Under the pieces are notes generated by a model, which was not told the origin of the DNA, ran no database searches, and saw only the letters and a program-made list of their open reading frames with translations. Shown in pieces: positions 1 to 8,805 of a DNA stretch of 64,000 nucleotides. Both the position numbers and the translations under genes were made by a program. The DNA is from Cereibacter_A sp052244495 (GTDB lineage Bacteria > Pseudomonadota > Alphaproteobacteria > Rhodobacterales > Rhodobacteraceae). Position 1 is the first letter of the stretch. The number at the start of each line of letters is the position of its first letter. The DNA lies in the NCBI GenBank assembly GCA_052244495.1, contig JBQPXH010000003.1; one strand, 5' to 3'.

Positions 1-731
1 CACCGCTGGTTCTGGCGGCGACCGCCTATCTCGCCGGAGAGCACCCCGAAGAGCAGCCGCGCACCCTGACGCTGATCGGCGGCCCGATCGACCCGGATGC
101 CGCCGCGACCGAAGTCACGGATTTCGGGCGGCGCATCACGATGGGGCAACTCGAACAGCTCGCGATCCAGCGCGTGGGCTTCAAGTACATGGGTGCTGGC
201 CGGATGGTCTATCCCGGCCTCCTGCAACTCCAGAGCTTCATCTCGATGAACATGGAGCGCCATTCCAAGGCCTTTCAGGAGCAGATCGTGCGCGTGGCGC
301 GCGGTCAGGCCTCGGACCACGATGCGCACAACCGCTTCTACGACGAATACCTCGCCGTGATGGACATGACGGCCGAGTTCTACCTCTCGACGGTGGAGCG
401 CGTCTTCAAGAACCGCGAGATCGCGAAGAACGAGTTCACGGTCGCCGGCAAGCGGGTGGACATCGGCGCAATCACCGATGTTGCGGTCAAGACCGTCGAG
501 GGCGAGAAAGACGACATCTCGGCGCCCGGCCAGTGTGTTGCCGCGCTGAAGCTGCTGACCGGGCTGCCCGATTCGAAGAAGGCCAGCCACCTCGAGCCCG
601 AGGCGGGGCACTACGGCATCTTCGCGGGCAAGAGCTGGCGCCTGAACATCCGTCCGCTGGTCCTGAGCTTCATAGACGCCAACGCGCCGAGGCCGAAGCC
701 CAAGATCGTGCCGGCCGCGGCCAACGGCTGA
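1..731 (+). CDS. phaZ: Intracellular polyhydroxyalkanoate depolymerase, C-terminal part (5' end outside window)
   Basis: This is the 3' portion of an intracellular PHB/PHA depolymerase, which mobilises stored polyhydroxybutyrate granules. The frame is open from base 3, so the gene begins upstream; the ATG at 141 is internal. The visible part has the family features: a segment LTLIGGPIDP, a YPGLLQLQSFISMN stretch, the catalytic Asp region EKDDIS, and the catalytic His in EAGHYGIF near the C terminus. The nucleophile Cys region lies outside the window. A 10-bp inverted repeat follows the stop codon. The family call is confident from motif pattern. Whether it prefers native granules or oligomers cannot be seen. 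Confidence 0.85.
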   Translation, partial: PLVLAATAYLAGEHPEEQPRTLTLIGGPIDPDAAATEVTDFGRRITMGQLEQLAIQRVGFKYMGAGRMVYPGLLQLQSFISMNMERHSKAFQEQIVRVARGQASDHDAHNRFYDEYLAVMDMTAEFYLSTVERVFKNREIAKNEFTVAGKRVDIGAITDVAVKTVEGEKDDISAPGQCVAALKLLTGLPDSKKASHLEPEAGHYGIFAGKSWRLNIRPLVLSFIDANAPRPKPKIVPAAANG

Positions 732-739
732 GCATTCCG

Positions 740-770
740 ACGGCATCCGGTGCCGAACGTCGGATGCCGT
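740..770 (+). terminator. Inverted repeat downstream of phaZ
   Basis: ACGGCATCCG at 740-749 and its exact complement at 761-770 form a 10-bp stem with an 11-nt loop, starting nine bases after the phaZ stop. No T-run follows, so it may be a weak intrinsic terminator or an RNA 3'-end stabiliser. Confidence 0.55.
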
Positions 771-950
771 GCCGGTCCGGTGCGGGCAAGACAGGGCGGC
801 CTTGCGTCGTCAAGGGCGGGCCTTCCCCGGGCCCGTGCGGCCGCGACTCCCCGACCTGTGCGCGGCCACGAGGGGGCTCGCCGGCAGTTGCGTCCTGCAA
901 GCAGCCTCGCGCCTTGCCGCGAGGCAAGACGCCCGGCCAGGCCTTGCGGC

Positions 951-1697
951 TCAAGCCGCGAGAACCTCCTCGAGCGTTGCCTCCATCAGGGACAGGCAGG
1001 CGGGCGTCGAGAAGCGATGATCGGCCCCCTTCACGAGCGTGAGCCGCATGTCGGGCGAAACGGCATGGTCCAGAAGCCGCAGGGCCACCGATGGCGGCAC
1101 GTCCTCGTCCGCCGTTCCCTGCAGCAGCCGGACCGGAAACGGCAGGTCCAGAGGCTCCCGCAGGACGAGTCGGTCGCGTCCCTCCTCGATCAGCCGGCGC
1201 GTGATGATGTAGGGTTCTTCGGAATAGTCTGACGGCATGACCACCTGCCCGACCCGCTGCAGCGCCTCGCGCTGCGCCGCGTTGAAGCCCGTCCACATGC
1301 TGTCCTCGGTGAAGTCCGGCGCGGCGGCGATCCCGACGAATCCCGCGATCCGCTCGGGCATCGCGCGGGCGAGAAGAAGCGAGATCCAGCCCCCCATGGA
1401 CGATCCGACCAGCACGAGAGGCCCGGCAAGCAGCCCGCAGGCAGCGCGGGCATCCTCGAACCAGTCTCCGATCGCGCCCTCGAGGAAGGCGCCTTCGGAT
1501 TGCCCGTGGCCCGAGTAGTCGAAGCGCAGGAAGGCGCGGCCTGACCGCTCCGCCCATGCCTGCAGGTGGAGCGCCTTCGTCCCCTCCATGTCCGACTTGA
1601 AGCCACCGCAGAAGACGACGGCGGGCCCCTGCCCGTCGGTCAGACGGTAGGCGATGCGGCGGCCTTCTGGCGTCACGAGGAAATCGGGATCTGACAT
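951..1697 (-). CDS. Alpha/beta hydrolase (ABHD10-like serine esterase/thioesterase)
   Basis: A 248-residue single-domain alpha/beta hydrolase. The nucleophile elbow is GSSMGGW with Ser100. The acid is probably the Asp in GTADEDVP and the base the His in GADHRFS near the C terminus. FDYSGHGQSEG is the usual strand-helix signature after the oxyanion region. The start is the ATG at 1697, preceded at five bases by a perfect AGGAGG; longer open frames upstream run into the promoter of thrS and have no such site. It is divergent from thrS. The substrate is unknown; relatives hydrolyse acyl esters or acyl-thioesters. No signal peptide is visible, so it is likely cytoplasmic. Confidence 0.8.
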   Translation of the reverse strand: MSDPDFLVTPEGRRIAYRLTDGQGPAVVFCGGFKSDMEGTKALHLQAWAERSGRAFLRFDYSGHGQSEGAFLEGAIGDWFEDARAACGLLAGPLVLVGSSMGGWISLLLARAMPERIAGFVGIAAAPDFTEDSMWTGFNAAQREALQRVGQVVMPSDYSEEPYIITRRLIEEGRDRLVLREPLDLPFPVRLLQGTADEDVPPSVALRLLDHAVSPDMRLTLVKGADHRFSTPACLSLMEATLEEVLAA

Positions 1698-1878
1698 GGG
1701 CACCTCCTTTTCTTCGAGCCTTATCAAAGCACGGGTCCGCAGACCACCTCTGCGGCCAATCCCGCGCCGGAAAGGGCCGTGTCGCGTTGACTTTCCCCGA
1801 TGCGCGGCGCAGAAGCGGTCCGCACATGACCCGCAACCGGGCGCAATCGTAGGCGCCGAACCGACGAGGAGAGCCGCA

Positions 1879-3819
1879 ATGGCCCAGATTTCCCTCACAT
1901 TTCCCGACGGCAACGCACGCGAGTTTCCCGCCGGCATCACCCCTGCCGAAGTGGCGGCCTCGATCTCGACCAGCCTCGGGAAGAAGGCGATCTCGGCCAG
2001 CGTGGACGGCCGGCACACCGACCTGCAATGGCCGCTGACCGCCGACGCGAAGATCGCGATCCACACCATGGCCGACGAGGCGCAGGCGCTGGAGCTGATC
2101 CGGCACGACCTCGCCCACATCATGGCCCGCGCGGTGCAGGAGCTCTGGCCGGACGTCAAGGTCACCATCGGCCCGGTCGTGGCGAACGGATGGTATTACG
2201 ACTTCGACCGCGAAGAGCATTTCACGCCCGACGACCTCGGCGCGATCGAGAAGCGGATGAAGGAGATCATCAACGCCCGCGACGCGGTGAAGACCGAGAC
2301 GTGGGACCGCGACCGCGCCATCGCCTACTACGAAGGCCGCGGCGAGAACTTCAAGGTCGAGCTGGTGCAGGCGATCCCCGCCGACCAGCAGATCCGCATG
2401 TACTGGCACGGGAACTGGCAGGACCTCTGCCGCGGGCCGCACCTCCAGCACACAGGGCAGGTTCCGGCGGATGCGTTCAAGCTGATGTCGGTGGCCGGCG
2501 CCTACTGGCGCGGCGACAGCAACAACAAGCAGCTCCAGCGCATCTATGGCGTGGCCTTCAAGACCCGCGACGAGCTGAAGGCCTATCTCCACATGCTGGA
2601 AGAGGCCGCGAAGCGCGACCACCGCAAGCTCGGGAAGGAGATGGAGCTGTTCCATCTTCAGGAAGAGGCGCCGGGCATGGTGTTCTGGCACCCGAACGGC
2701 TGGCAGATCTACCGCACGCTGGAAGATTACATGCGCGGCCGGCTGCGTCAGGCCGGCTACAAGGAGATCCGCACCCCGCAGGTGGTGGACCGCAAGCTGT
2801 GGGAGGCCTCAGGCCACTGGGAGGCCTACAAGGAGAACATGTTCATCGTCGAGGTCGAGGAGGAACATGCCAAGGAAAAGCGCATCAACGCGCTGAAGCC
2901 GATGAACTGCCCCTGCCACGTGCAGGTCTACAACCAGGGCCTGAAGTCCTACCGCGACCTGCCGCTGCGCCTGGCCGAATTCGGCTCGTGCCACCGCTAC
3001 GAGTCGTCGGGCTCGATGCACGGGCTGATGCGGGTGCGCGGCTTCACGCAGGACGACGCCCACATCTTCTGCACCGAGGACCAGATCGAGGGCGAATGCG
3101 CCTCGTTCATCGAGCTGCTCTCCAGCGTCTACAAGGACCTCGGCTTCGACAGCTTCGAGATCAAGCTCTCCACCCGCCCCGAGGTGCGCATCGGCTCGGA
3201 CGAGGCTTGGGATACGGTGGAGACGGCGCTCGAGAACGCGATCCGCAAGGTCGGCGTCCCCTACGAGATCGATCCGGGCGAAGGCGCCTTCTACGGGCCG
3301 AAGCTCGATTTCAAGCTGACCGACGCCATCGGGCGCAAGTGGCAGTGCGGCACCTTCCAGGTTGACCCCAACCTGCCCACGCGCCTCGGCGCGGAATATA
3401 TCGGCGAGGACGGCGGCAAGCACCGGCCCTACATGCTGCACCGGGCGATCCTGGGCAGCTTCGAGCGCTTCATCGGCATCCTGATCGAGAACTATGCCGG
3501 CAAGCTGCCGTTCTGGCTCGCGCCGCGGCAGGTGGTGGTGGCCTCGATCGTCTCGGACGCCGACGCTTACGTGGCCGAAGTGGTCGCGGCCCTGCGCGCC
3601 CGTGGCGTGCGCGCCGAGGCCGACACGCGGAACGAGAAGATCAATTACAAGGTTCGCGAGCATTCCGTGGGCAAGGTGCCGGTCATCCTTGCCATCGGCA
3701 TGCAGGAGGTCGAGGGTCGCACGGTGTCCGTCCGTCGCCTCGGGGAGACCCGGACGGAGTCGCTGTCTCTCGATCAGGCCGTCGAGACCCTAGCCGGGGA
3801 TGCCCGCATCCCCGGGTGA
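1879..3819 (+). CDS. thrS: Threonyl-tRNA synthetase
   Basis: A 646-residue class II synthetase, near the length of E. coli ThrRS (642). It has, in order, an N-terminal TGS domain (about 1-63), an editing domain with the HxxxH pair H76 and H80, and a catalytic core with zinc ligands C344 (MNCPCH), H395 (DDAHIF) and H521 (HRAIL), spaced as in E. coli. A C-terminal anticodon-binding domain follows. The start is the ATG at 1879 with GAGGAGAG upstream; the longer open frame has no family homology. I see no T-box. A strong hairpin follows the stop. Function is certain. Confidence 0.97.
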   Translation: MAQISLTFPDGNAREFPAGITPAEVAASISTSLGKKAISASVDGRHTDLQWPLTADAKIAIHTMADEAQALELIRHDLAHIMARAVQELWPDVKVTIGPVVANGWYYDFDREEHFTPDDLGAIEKRMKEIINARDAVKTETWDRDRAIAYYEGRGENFKVELVQAIPADQQIRMYWHGNWQDLCRGPHLQHTGQVPADAFKLMSVAGAYWRGDSNNKQLQRIYGVAFKTRDELKAYLHMLEEAAKRDHRKLGKEMELFHLQEEAPGMVFWHPNGWQIYRTLEDYMRGRLRQAGYKEIRTPQVVDRKLWEASGHWEAYKENMFIVEVEEEHAKEKRINALKPMNCPCHVQVYNQGLKSYRDLPLRLAEFGSCHRYESSGSMHGLMRVRGFTQDDAHIFCTEDQIEGECASFIELLSSVYKDLGFDSFEIKLSTRPEVRIGSDEAWDTVETALENAIRKVGVPYEIDPGEGAFYGPKLDFKLTDAIGRKWQCGTFQVDPNLPTRLGAEYIGEDGGKHRPYMLHRAILGSFERFIGILIENYAGKLPFWLAPRQVVVASIVSDADAYVAEVVAALRARGVRAEADTRNEKINYKVREHSVGKVPVILAIGMQEVEGRTVSVRRLGETRTESLSLDQAVETLAGDARIPG

Positions 3820-3825
3820 TTCTCT

Positions 3826-3859
3826 GCTGTCGGCGGGATGTCGCTCATCCGCCGACAGC
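3826..3859 (+). terminator. Hairpin downstream of thrS
   Basis: GCTGTCGGCGG at 3826-3836 pairs perfectly with 3849-3859 (11-bp stem, 12-nt loop), seven bases after the thrS stop. A short CTTCAT follows rather than a long T-run. Confidence 0.65.
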
Positions 3860-4317
3860 TTCATCAGACTTTGGCATGAGGGCGCCGGCGGCCCGTCCGC
3901 CGGCCACCGGTCCACGGCCGTCTGCCGTCCCGCGAGCCCCCCTCGGCGAGCTTCGAGGAAGCCCGCTGCGGATTCCCGCAATACAGAAGTTTATCAACCT
4001 CTTGGGGCATTGTTCCCTCGCCTGTCGCGCGGCAATTGGCCTCGTGCGTGCGTTTCAAATCTGCGCTCTAATGCAGGTATTGATCGCCACAAGACCACTT
4101 CGAAACGCCGCCGTGATGCTTTTGCCCGCGTGCAGAACAAATGCTTGTTCTGCACGACTTTTCCATTGCCGCTTGATTTTCGGCAGGTCTTTGGCATCCT
4201 TTCGACGTGACAACAGACGTTCTGACGCTTTCCTGTTTCCAGGGCTAATGCGGAGAACCTGGATGCACGGCCCGTGGCAATGTCGCCCGGGTGAAGGCTG
4301 ACGAAGGGAGAGACGGA
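3860..4317. other. Long non-coding interval before the cold-shock gene
   Basis: About 460 bases with no convincing protein gene. Open frames here have no start sites with Shine-Dalgarno support and no recognisable product. The interval is locally less GC-rich than its surroundings (about 3970-4250) and holds a strong hairpin at 4129-4156. Likely contents are the promoter and long 5' leader of the cold-shock mRNA, and possibly a small RNA gene. Confidence 0.5.
4129..4156 (+). terminator. 12-bp perfect hairpin, candidate small-RNA terminator
   Basis: CGTGCAGAACAA at 4129-4140 pairs perfectly with 4145-4156 around the loop ATGC, followed by GACTTTTCC. This is the shape of a Rho-independent terminator, yet the nearest upstream plus-strand gene (thrS) already has its own hairpin 270 bases earlier. 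It may end an sRNA, act as an attenuator in the cold-shock leader, or be a protein-binding palindrome. Confidence 0.6.
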
Positions 4318-4524
4318 ATGCCGACCGGCACCGTGAAATGGTTCAACAGTACGAAGGGCTTTGGCTTCATCGCCCCCGATGATGGTGGCAAGGACGTGTT
4401 CGTCCACATCTCGGCGGTGGAACGTGCCGGCCTCAAGGGGCTCAGCGACAACCAGAAGATCGGCTACGAGCTGCAGTCCGGCCGCGACGGCCGCTCCTCG
4501 GCGGGCGACCTGCGGCTGCTGTAA
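4318..4524 (+). CDS. cspA: Cold-shock protein, CspA family
   Basis: A 68-residue cold-shock domain protein. It carries RNP-1 (KGFGFI) and RNP-2 (VFVHI) and starts with the typical TGTVKWFN. Such proteins bind single-stranded RNA or DNA and melt mRNA structure. The start at 4318 follows GAAGGGAGAG. The long upstream interval is consistent with the structured leaders known for csp mRNAs. Cold inducibility is not provable from sequence. Confidence 0.93.
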   Translation: MPTGTVKWFNSTKGFGFIAPDDGGKDVFVHISAVERAGLKGLSDNQKIGYELQSGRDGRSSAGDLRLL

Positions 4525-4577
4525 CGCCACGACGCGCGCGCGTGATTACGAGACAGCCTGCCGCCCCGTGGGCTGTT

Positions 4578-4904
4578 TCACCCCAGAAGCCGACGCTGGA
4601 CACCCGTATCCCATCCCAGGAACAGCCCTTCCTCCGTGCGGATGACCGGCCTTTTCATGAGCGTCGGCTGCGCCGCGATCTGCGCCTCGGGCTCGGAGGC
4701 CTTGAGCCAGTCCGAGAGCCCCCGCCAGGTCGTCGACTGCCTGTTGACCAGCGCATCACCGAATTCCGTCACAAGCTCCGAGATCTCGCCCTCGCTGAGG
4801 GGTGCCGCGCGCACGTCGCGGAACTCGACGTTGTGGCCCGCGCCCTCCAGCGCCTTGAGCGCCTTCTTGCAGGTGTCGCAGGTGGAAATGCCGTAGAGGA
4901 TCAT
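4578..4904 (-). CDS. ArsC/Spx-family reductase (YffB-like)
   Basis: A 108-residue thioredoxin-fold protein of the ArsC/YffB family. The N terminus MILYGISTCDTC places the active Cys at C9 with a second Cys at C12. The segment MKRPVIRTEEG carries the conserved basic residue of the family. It is shorter than true glutaredoxin-linked arsenate reductases and there are no arsenic-resistance genes nearby, so a YffB-like or general redox role is more likely than arsenate reduction. It is convergent with cspA and upstream of a DUF2177 gene reading the same way. Confidence 0.75.
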   Translation of the reverse strand: MILYGISTCDTCKKALKALEGAGHNVEFRDVRAAPLSEGEISELVTEFGDALVNRQSTTWRGLSDWLKASEPEAQIAAQPTLMKRPVIRTEEGLFLGWDTGVQRRLLG

Positions 4905-4971
4905 GGAGAACGCCTGTCATCGCGAATTTCGGCATCAGTGATGCCAGAAACGCGCGGCTGCGCAAGAACCC

Positions 4972-5376
4972 TCAGACGGGCGCGATCCAACGTGTGACCG
5001 CGACGCCCACCCCTGCGGAAACGCCTGTCAGGACGGTGCCCCAGAGAAGGTCCACCACCACCATCGTCGGGTGCCAGTCGCGCAGGATCGTGTAGCTGGT
5101 GAGCTCGTAGGTGCCATAGGCAACCGCCCCGAGCACCGCGCCTGCGACCAGCGCCTGCATCGGCGCCCCCTCGCGAAGCGCGGGCCAGGAGACGAGCCAG
5201 ATCAGCCCGGCAATATACCCGACGTAGAAGATCACGGCCGGCACCATCCGCGGGCTGTCGAGCATCAGCGGCCCGATGTGGGCCTCGAACAGGGGCTTCA
5301 TGAAGCGCGACAGCATCACGGCATCGAGCCCCGCGAAGACGAGGCCGGTGACGAGGACGAGGACGGCGAGACTCAT
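4972..5376 (-). CDS. DUF2177 family membrane protein
   Basis: A 134-residue hydrophobic protein with four predicted membrane helices. The middle segment (YVGYIAGLIWLVSWPAL, then AYGTYELTSYTIL) is the characteristic DUF2177 pattern. Function is unknown for the family. It sits between folA and the ArsC-like gene on the same strand, with about 40 bases to folA and 67 to the reductase. Confidence 0.75.
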   Translation of the reverse strand: MSLAVLVLVTGLVFAGLDAVMLSRFMKPLFEAHIGPLMLDSPRMVPAVIFYVGYIAGLIWLVSWPALREGAPMQALVAGAVLGAVAYGTYELTSYTILRDWHPTMVVVDLLWGTVLTGVSAGVGVAVTRWIAPV

Positions 5377-5415
5377 GCGGCGGTTCTCCTCTGGAAGCGG
5401 CAGACCGCCCCAGTA

Positions 5416-5895
5416 TCAGCGCCGGCGCAGGTATTCGTAAAGGACGCAGGCAGGTGACGCTGCGCGAAGCTCGATCTGCGAGGCGAGTGCCCATTCGGCC
5501 GGATCGAAGTCCGGAAAGAAGGTATCGGCACCGGCGACTTCCAGATCGACCTCGGTGACGAGCAACCGGTCCGCGACGGGCAGATGCGCCGCGAAGATCC
5601 CCGCGCCGCCGATCGAGTAGATCCGCGCGTGTCCCGCCGCCTGCGCGGCGGGGATCGCGCCATCGAGGGTCGTGAACAGCGCCTCCCCCTCCAGCACCCG
5701 CGACGTGACCACGATGTTCATCCGTCGCGGCAGGGGCTTCTTCGGAAGACTCTCCCAGGTGCGCCGCCCCATGATCACCGCACCGCCGACCGTCTCGCGC
5801 TGGAAGAAGGCCAGATCCTCGGGCGCTGCCCAGGGAATCGTGCCGTCCTTCCCGATCGCCCCGCCCTTCGCCCGCGCCACCACAAGGGACAACAT
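5416..5895 (-). CDS. folA: Dihydrofolate reductase
   Basis: A 159-residue DHFR that reduces dihydrofolate with NADPH, regenerating the folate oxidised by ThyA. The catalytic acid is D27 in PWAAPEDLAFF. MGRRTWESLPKKPLP is the NADPH-binding turn and YSIGGAGIF the second nucleotide loop. The ATG at 5895 shares one base with the thyA stop (TGATG), so the pair is translationally coupled. Confidence 0.95.
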   Translation of the reverse strand: MLSLVVARAKGGAIGKDGTIPWAAPEDLAFFQRETVGGAVIMGRRTWESLPKKPLPRRMNIVVTSRVLEGEALFTTLDGAIPAAQAAGHARIYSIGGAGIFAAHLPVADRLLVTEVDLEVAGADTFFPDFDPAEWALASQIELRAASPACVLYEYLRRR

Positions 5896-6791
5896 CAGAC
5901 CGCCACCTCCGCCAGGATCGCCGGATGCGGGTCGTAGCCCTCCACCGCGAAATCGCCGATCCGGTAGTCGTCGATGCTCTCGGCCCGCCGCAGCAGCCGC
6001 ATCCGCGGCCAGTCCCGCGGGCTGCGCGAAACCTGCTCGCGCGCCTGCTCGAGATGGTTGAGGTAGAGATGCGTGTCTCCGCCCACCCAGACCAGTTCGC
6101 CGGGCCGAAGATCCGCCTGCTGCGCGATCATCAGCTGCAAGGCGGCGGCACCCACGAAGTTGAACGGCGCACCGAGCAGCAGATCCACCGAACGCTGGTA
6201 GAGCAGCGCGTTCAGCCGCCCGTCGGACGTCACGTGATACTGATAGACCATGTGGCAGGGCGGAAGCGCCATCTGCCCCACCTCGGCCACGTTCCAGGCG
6301 TGGAACAGCATTCGGCGGCTGGAGGGGTTGCTGCGCAGCGTCTCGATCAGTCCCGCGATCTGGTCGTGCTCGCGCCCGTCGGGCCCGAGCCAGCGCCGCC
6401 ACTGCTTGCCGTAGACCGGGCCGAGCTCTCCCCAGCGGGCCGCGAAGTCCTCGTCCGCCAACACCCGCGCCTCGAACTCGGCCTGCCCGATCTGCTCGCC
6501 CGTGGCACGCCGGTAGGCGGCCAGCGGCCAGTCGCTCCAGATCCGCACGTTCTCCTGCAGGAGCGGCCGGATGTTGGTGCCCCCGGTCAGGAACCAGAGC
6601 ATCTCCTTCACCGCGGTCTTCCAGAACACCTTCTTCGTGGTCAGGATCGGCGCCGAACCGTCCGACAGGTCGAAGCGCAGCATCGCGCCGAAAAGCGAGA
6701 GCGTACCCACGCCGGTCCGGTCAACGCGCCGGTCGCCCAGAGCCAGCACCTGCGCCAGAAGGTCGAGATATTGCTGCTCCGGATGCCCCAC
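5895..6791 (-). CDS. thyA: Thymidylate synthase
   Basis: A 298-residue thymidylate synthase making dTMP from dUMP and methylene-tetrahydrofolate. The nucleophile is C179 in ALPPCHMVYQY and the phosphate-binding Arg pair is R159-R160. The folate/dUMP region reads GAPFNFVGAAAL instead of the common GxPFNIASYALL, a modest divergence. It is the first gene of the thyA-folA pair. Upstream lies copy A of the dispersed hairpin element. Confidence 0.95.
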   Translation of the reverse strand: MGHPEQQYLDLLAQVLALGDRRVDRTGVGTLSLFGAMLRFDLSDGSAPILTTKKVFWKTAVKEMLWFLTGGTNIRPLLQENVRIWSDWPLAAYRRATGEQIGQAEFEARVLADEDFAARWGELGPVYGKQWRRWLGPDGREHDQIAGLIETLRSNPSSRRMLFHAWNVAEVGQMALPPCHMVYQYHVTSDGRLNALLYQRSVDLLLGAPFNFVGAAALQLMIAQQADLRPGELVWVGGDTHLYLNHLEQAREQVSRSPRDWPRMRLLRRAESIDDYRIGDFAVEGYDPHPAILAEVAV

Positions 6792-6827
6792 GCCGCCCCT
6801 CCTGCCGCTGCCGCCCCCGGCCTGGTC

Positions 6828-6874
6828 TTCATTCTCGCCAAAATATCCCGGGGGTCCGGGGGCAGAGCCCCCGG
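6828..6874. repeat. Dispersed hairpin element, copy A
   Basis: The element begins TTCATTCTCGCC-AAAATATCCC and ends in an 8-bp stem (CCGGGGGC at 6856-6863 with 6867-6874, loop AGA). It lies between the divergent thyA and gloA genes. The same architecture occurs at four other sites in the window. Unlike the others, no gene reads into this copy from the hairpin side. Confidence 0.8.
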
Positions 6875-7110
6875 TGGCTTGCTATCAGATGCAAGGCCGG
6901 GGCGACAACCGCGTTCGGAAGACAAGCCGCGCGCCCCGCCTCCGCAGAACAGGGGCAATGCAACAGGCAGGCAATGGCCACATGCCTGCCCTTCCCGACC
7001 CGCGGTGGACGTGATTGCGTCCAGCCGATCCTTCGCCCGACGGACGGGATCATTTCCTTTCTGCCGGCTCGTGCTAGCTTGCCCGCCGACACAGCCAGAA
7101 GGGAGCCCCC

Positions 7111-7539
7111 ATGCAGGTCAGATATCTTCACACCATGGTCCGGGTGCTCGACCTCGAGAAGAGCATGGAGTTCTTCCGCCTGCTCGGCCTCGAGGAGACA
7201 CGCCGGATCGAGAACGAGAAGGCCCGCTTCACGCTCGTCTTCATGGCACCGCCCGGTCAGCCGGACTGCCCGGTCGAGCTCACCTTCAACTGGGACGGCG
7301 ACGAGGGGCTGCCCTCGGACAGCCGCCACTTCGGCCATCTCGCCTATGCCGTCGAGGACATCTACGACATGTGCGCGAAGCTGCAGGTGGCAGGGGTCAC
7401 GATCAACCGCCCGCCGCGCGACGGGCACATGGCCTTCGTCCGCAGCCCCGACAATGTGTCGGTCGAACTTCTGCAGATGGGCGAAGCGCTGCCTCCGGCA
7501 GAGCCCTGGGCCTCGATGGAGAGCGCCGGCCACTGGTGA
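7111..7539 (+). CDS. gloA: Glyoxalase I (lactoylglutathione lyase)
   Basis: A 142-residue VOC-fold enzyme that isomerises the methylglyoxal-glutathione hemithioacetal to lactoylglutathione. The four metal ligands can be placed at H7, E56, H76 and E119, in the order and spacing of E. coli GloA. The start at 7111 is preceded by AGAAGGGAG. It stands alone, with hairpin copy B downstream. Confidence 0.88.
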   Translation: MQVRYLHTMVRVLDLEKSMEFFRLLGLEETRRIENEKARFTLVFMAPPGQPDCPVELTFNWDGDEGLPSDSRHFGHLAYAVEDIYDMCAKLQVAGVTINRPPRDGHMAFVRSPDNVSVELLQMGEALPPAEPWASMESAGHW

Positions 7540-7623
7540 AGCATCGTCCCGGAGGGTGGGGCCGTAGCGGGCCGAAGGTGTAGCGGGCTCCCGGCACGGG
7601 CAACCGGCGGCGCTGCGGAAGAC

Positions 7624-7676
7624 GCGGGGGGCCGTCTGCCCCCCGCACCCCCCGAGGATATTTGAGCGAGAATGAA
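7624..7676. repeat. Dispersed hairpin element, copy B
   Basis: A 9-bp stem (GCGGGGGGC at 7624-7632 with 7638-7646) is followed by CCCCCCGAGGATATTTGAGC and GAATGAAG. It is inverted relative to copy A and lies between convergent gloA and ribD, where it could serve as the gloA terminator. Confidence 0.8.
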
Positions 7677-7716
7677 GGGCGGAACGCGTCCTCCGGCTTT
7701 CGCCGGACGACCGGCG

Positions 7717-8805
7717 TCAGAGCGGTCGCCAACGCGCGAGCAGGTCCACTCCGACCGTCTCGACCGAAACAAGCCCGAAAGCCGGGGCATCCGCCAGATG
7801 GAGCAGGCGCAGAGGCCCCATCGCGCCGCGCCCCTCCTCGCCAATCAGCTTGCCTGCGGTGAACGAGATCAGTTCATCGCAGAGCCCGGCCCGCACCAGC
7901 GCCGCACCGAGCCGCGCCCCTCCTTCGCAGAAGATCCGCGTCAGCCCTTCCGCGGCGAGTCGCTGCATCACCGAGCGCACGTCGAGGCCGTCCGGCCCGG
8001 CTGCACATTCGAGCAGGATGGCGCCTGCCGCCCGCCAGCCCTCGCGAGCCTGCTCGGGGGCATCCGCACCATGGCAGAGCCAGACGGGCACCTGCCGCGC
8101 CGTGCGACCGAGGCGGCTGTCGGGGGCATGACGCAGGAGGCGGTCCACCACGATCCGCACCGGCTGGTGCCGGGCCCCGAGGTCGCGCACCGAAAGGTCC
8201 GGGTCGTCGGCCAGCGCGGTTCCCACGCCGACCATCACCGCATCGTGCCGCATCCGCATCGCATGGGCGGCGCGCCGGGCGAGCGTTCCGGTGATCCATC
8301 GGCTCTCGCCCGAGGCCGTGGCGATGCTGCCGTCCACGGTCGAGGCGAGCTTCAGCGTAACGAAGGGCAGGCCCTGCGTCACGCGCTTGAGGAAGCCCGC
8401 GTTGGCGGAACGCGCCTCGGCCTCCAGCACCCCCTCGGTCACGAGGATCCCAGCTGCCCGGAGCAGCGCATGGCCGCGGCCGGAGACGCGCGGATCCGGG
8501 TCGCCGGTCGCGGTCACCACCCGCGCGATGCCGGCCGCAACCAGCGCCTCGGCACAGGGCGGCGTCCGGCCATGATGGGCGCAGGGCTCGAGCGTGACAT
8601 AGGCCGTAGCGCCAAGCGCCGCCGTGCCGGCCGCGGCCAGGGCCACCGGTTCGGCATGGGGCCGGCCGCCGGGGCGTGTCCAGCCGCGGCCGACGACGCG
8701 GCCCGCCTTCACGACCACGCAGCCAACTGCGGGATTGGGCCAGGTCCTCCCCAGGCCCCGTGCGCCGAGGCGCAGCGCATGGGCCATATGGTCGGCGTCG
8801 GTCAC
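7717..8805 (-). CDS. ribD: Bifunctional riboflavin deaminase/reductase
   Basis: A 362-residue RibD with an N-terminal deaminase domain (H50-A-E52 and zinc cysteines C75 and C84 in PCAHHGRTPPC) and a C-terminal reductase domain from about residue 145 (LKLASTVDGSIA, CEGGARLGAALV). It carries out two successive steps of riboflavin synthesis. It starts with GTG, and that codon overlaps the nrdR stop by four bases (GTGA), implying coupling. No FMN riboswitch is visible. Confidence 0.95.
   Translation of the reverse strand: MTDADHMAHALRLGARGLGRTWPNPAVGCVVVKAGRVVGRGWTRPGGRPHAEPVALAAAGTAALGATAYVTLEPCAHHGRTPPCAEALVAAGIARVVTATGDPDPRVSGRGHALLRAAGILVTEGVLEAEARSANAGFLKRVTQGLPFVTLKLASTVDGSIATASGESRWITGTLARRAAHAMRMRHDAVMVGVGTALADDPDLSVRDLGARHQPVRIVVDRLLRHAPDSRLGRTARQVPVWLCHGADAPEQAREGWRAAGAILLECAAGPDGLDVRSVMQRLAAEGLTRIFCEGGARLGAALVRAGLCDELISFTAGKLIGEEGRGAMGPLRLLHLADAPAFGLVSVETVGVDLLARWRPL

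Noticed and set aside
1698..1878. T-box or leader control of thrS
   Set aside because: No T-box sequence or tRNA-like stem is visible, and such leaders are rare in this group.
4578..4904. True arsenate reductase in an arsenic operon
   Set aside because: No arsenic regulator or efflux gene is nearby and the protein is shorter than ArsC; a YffB-like assignment fits better.
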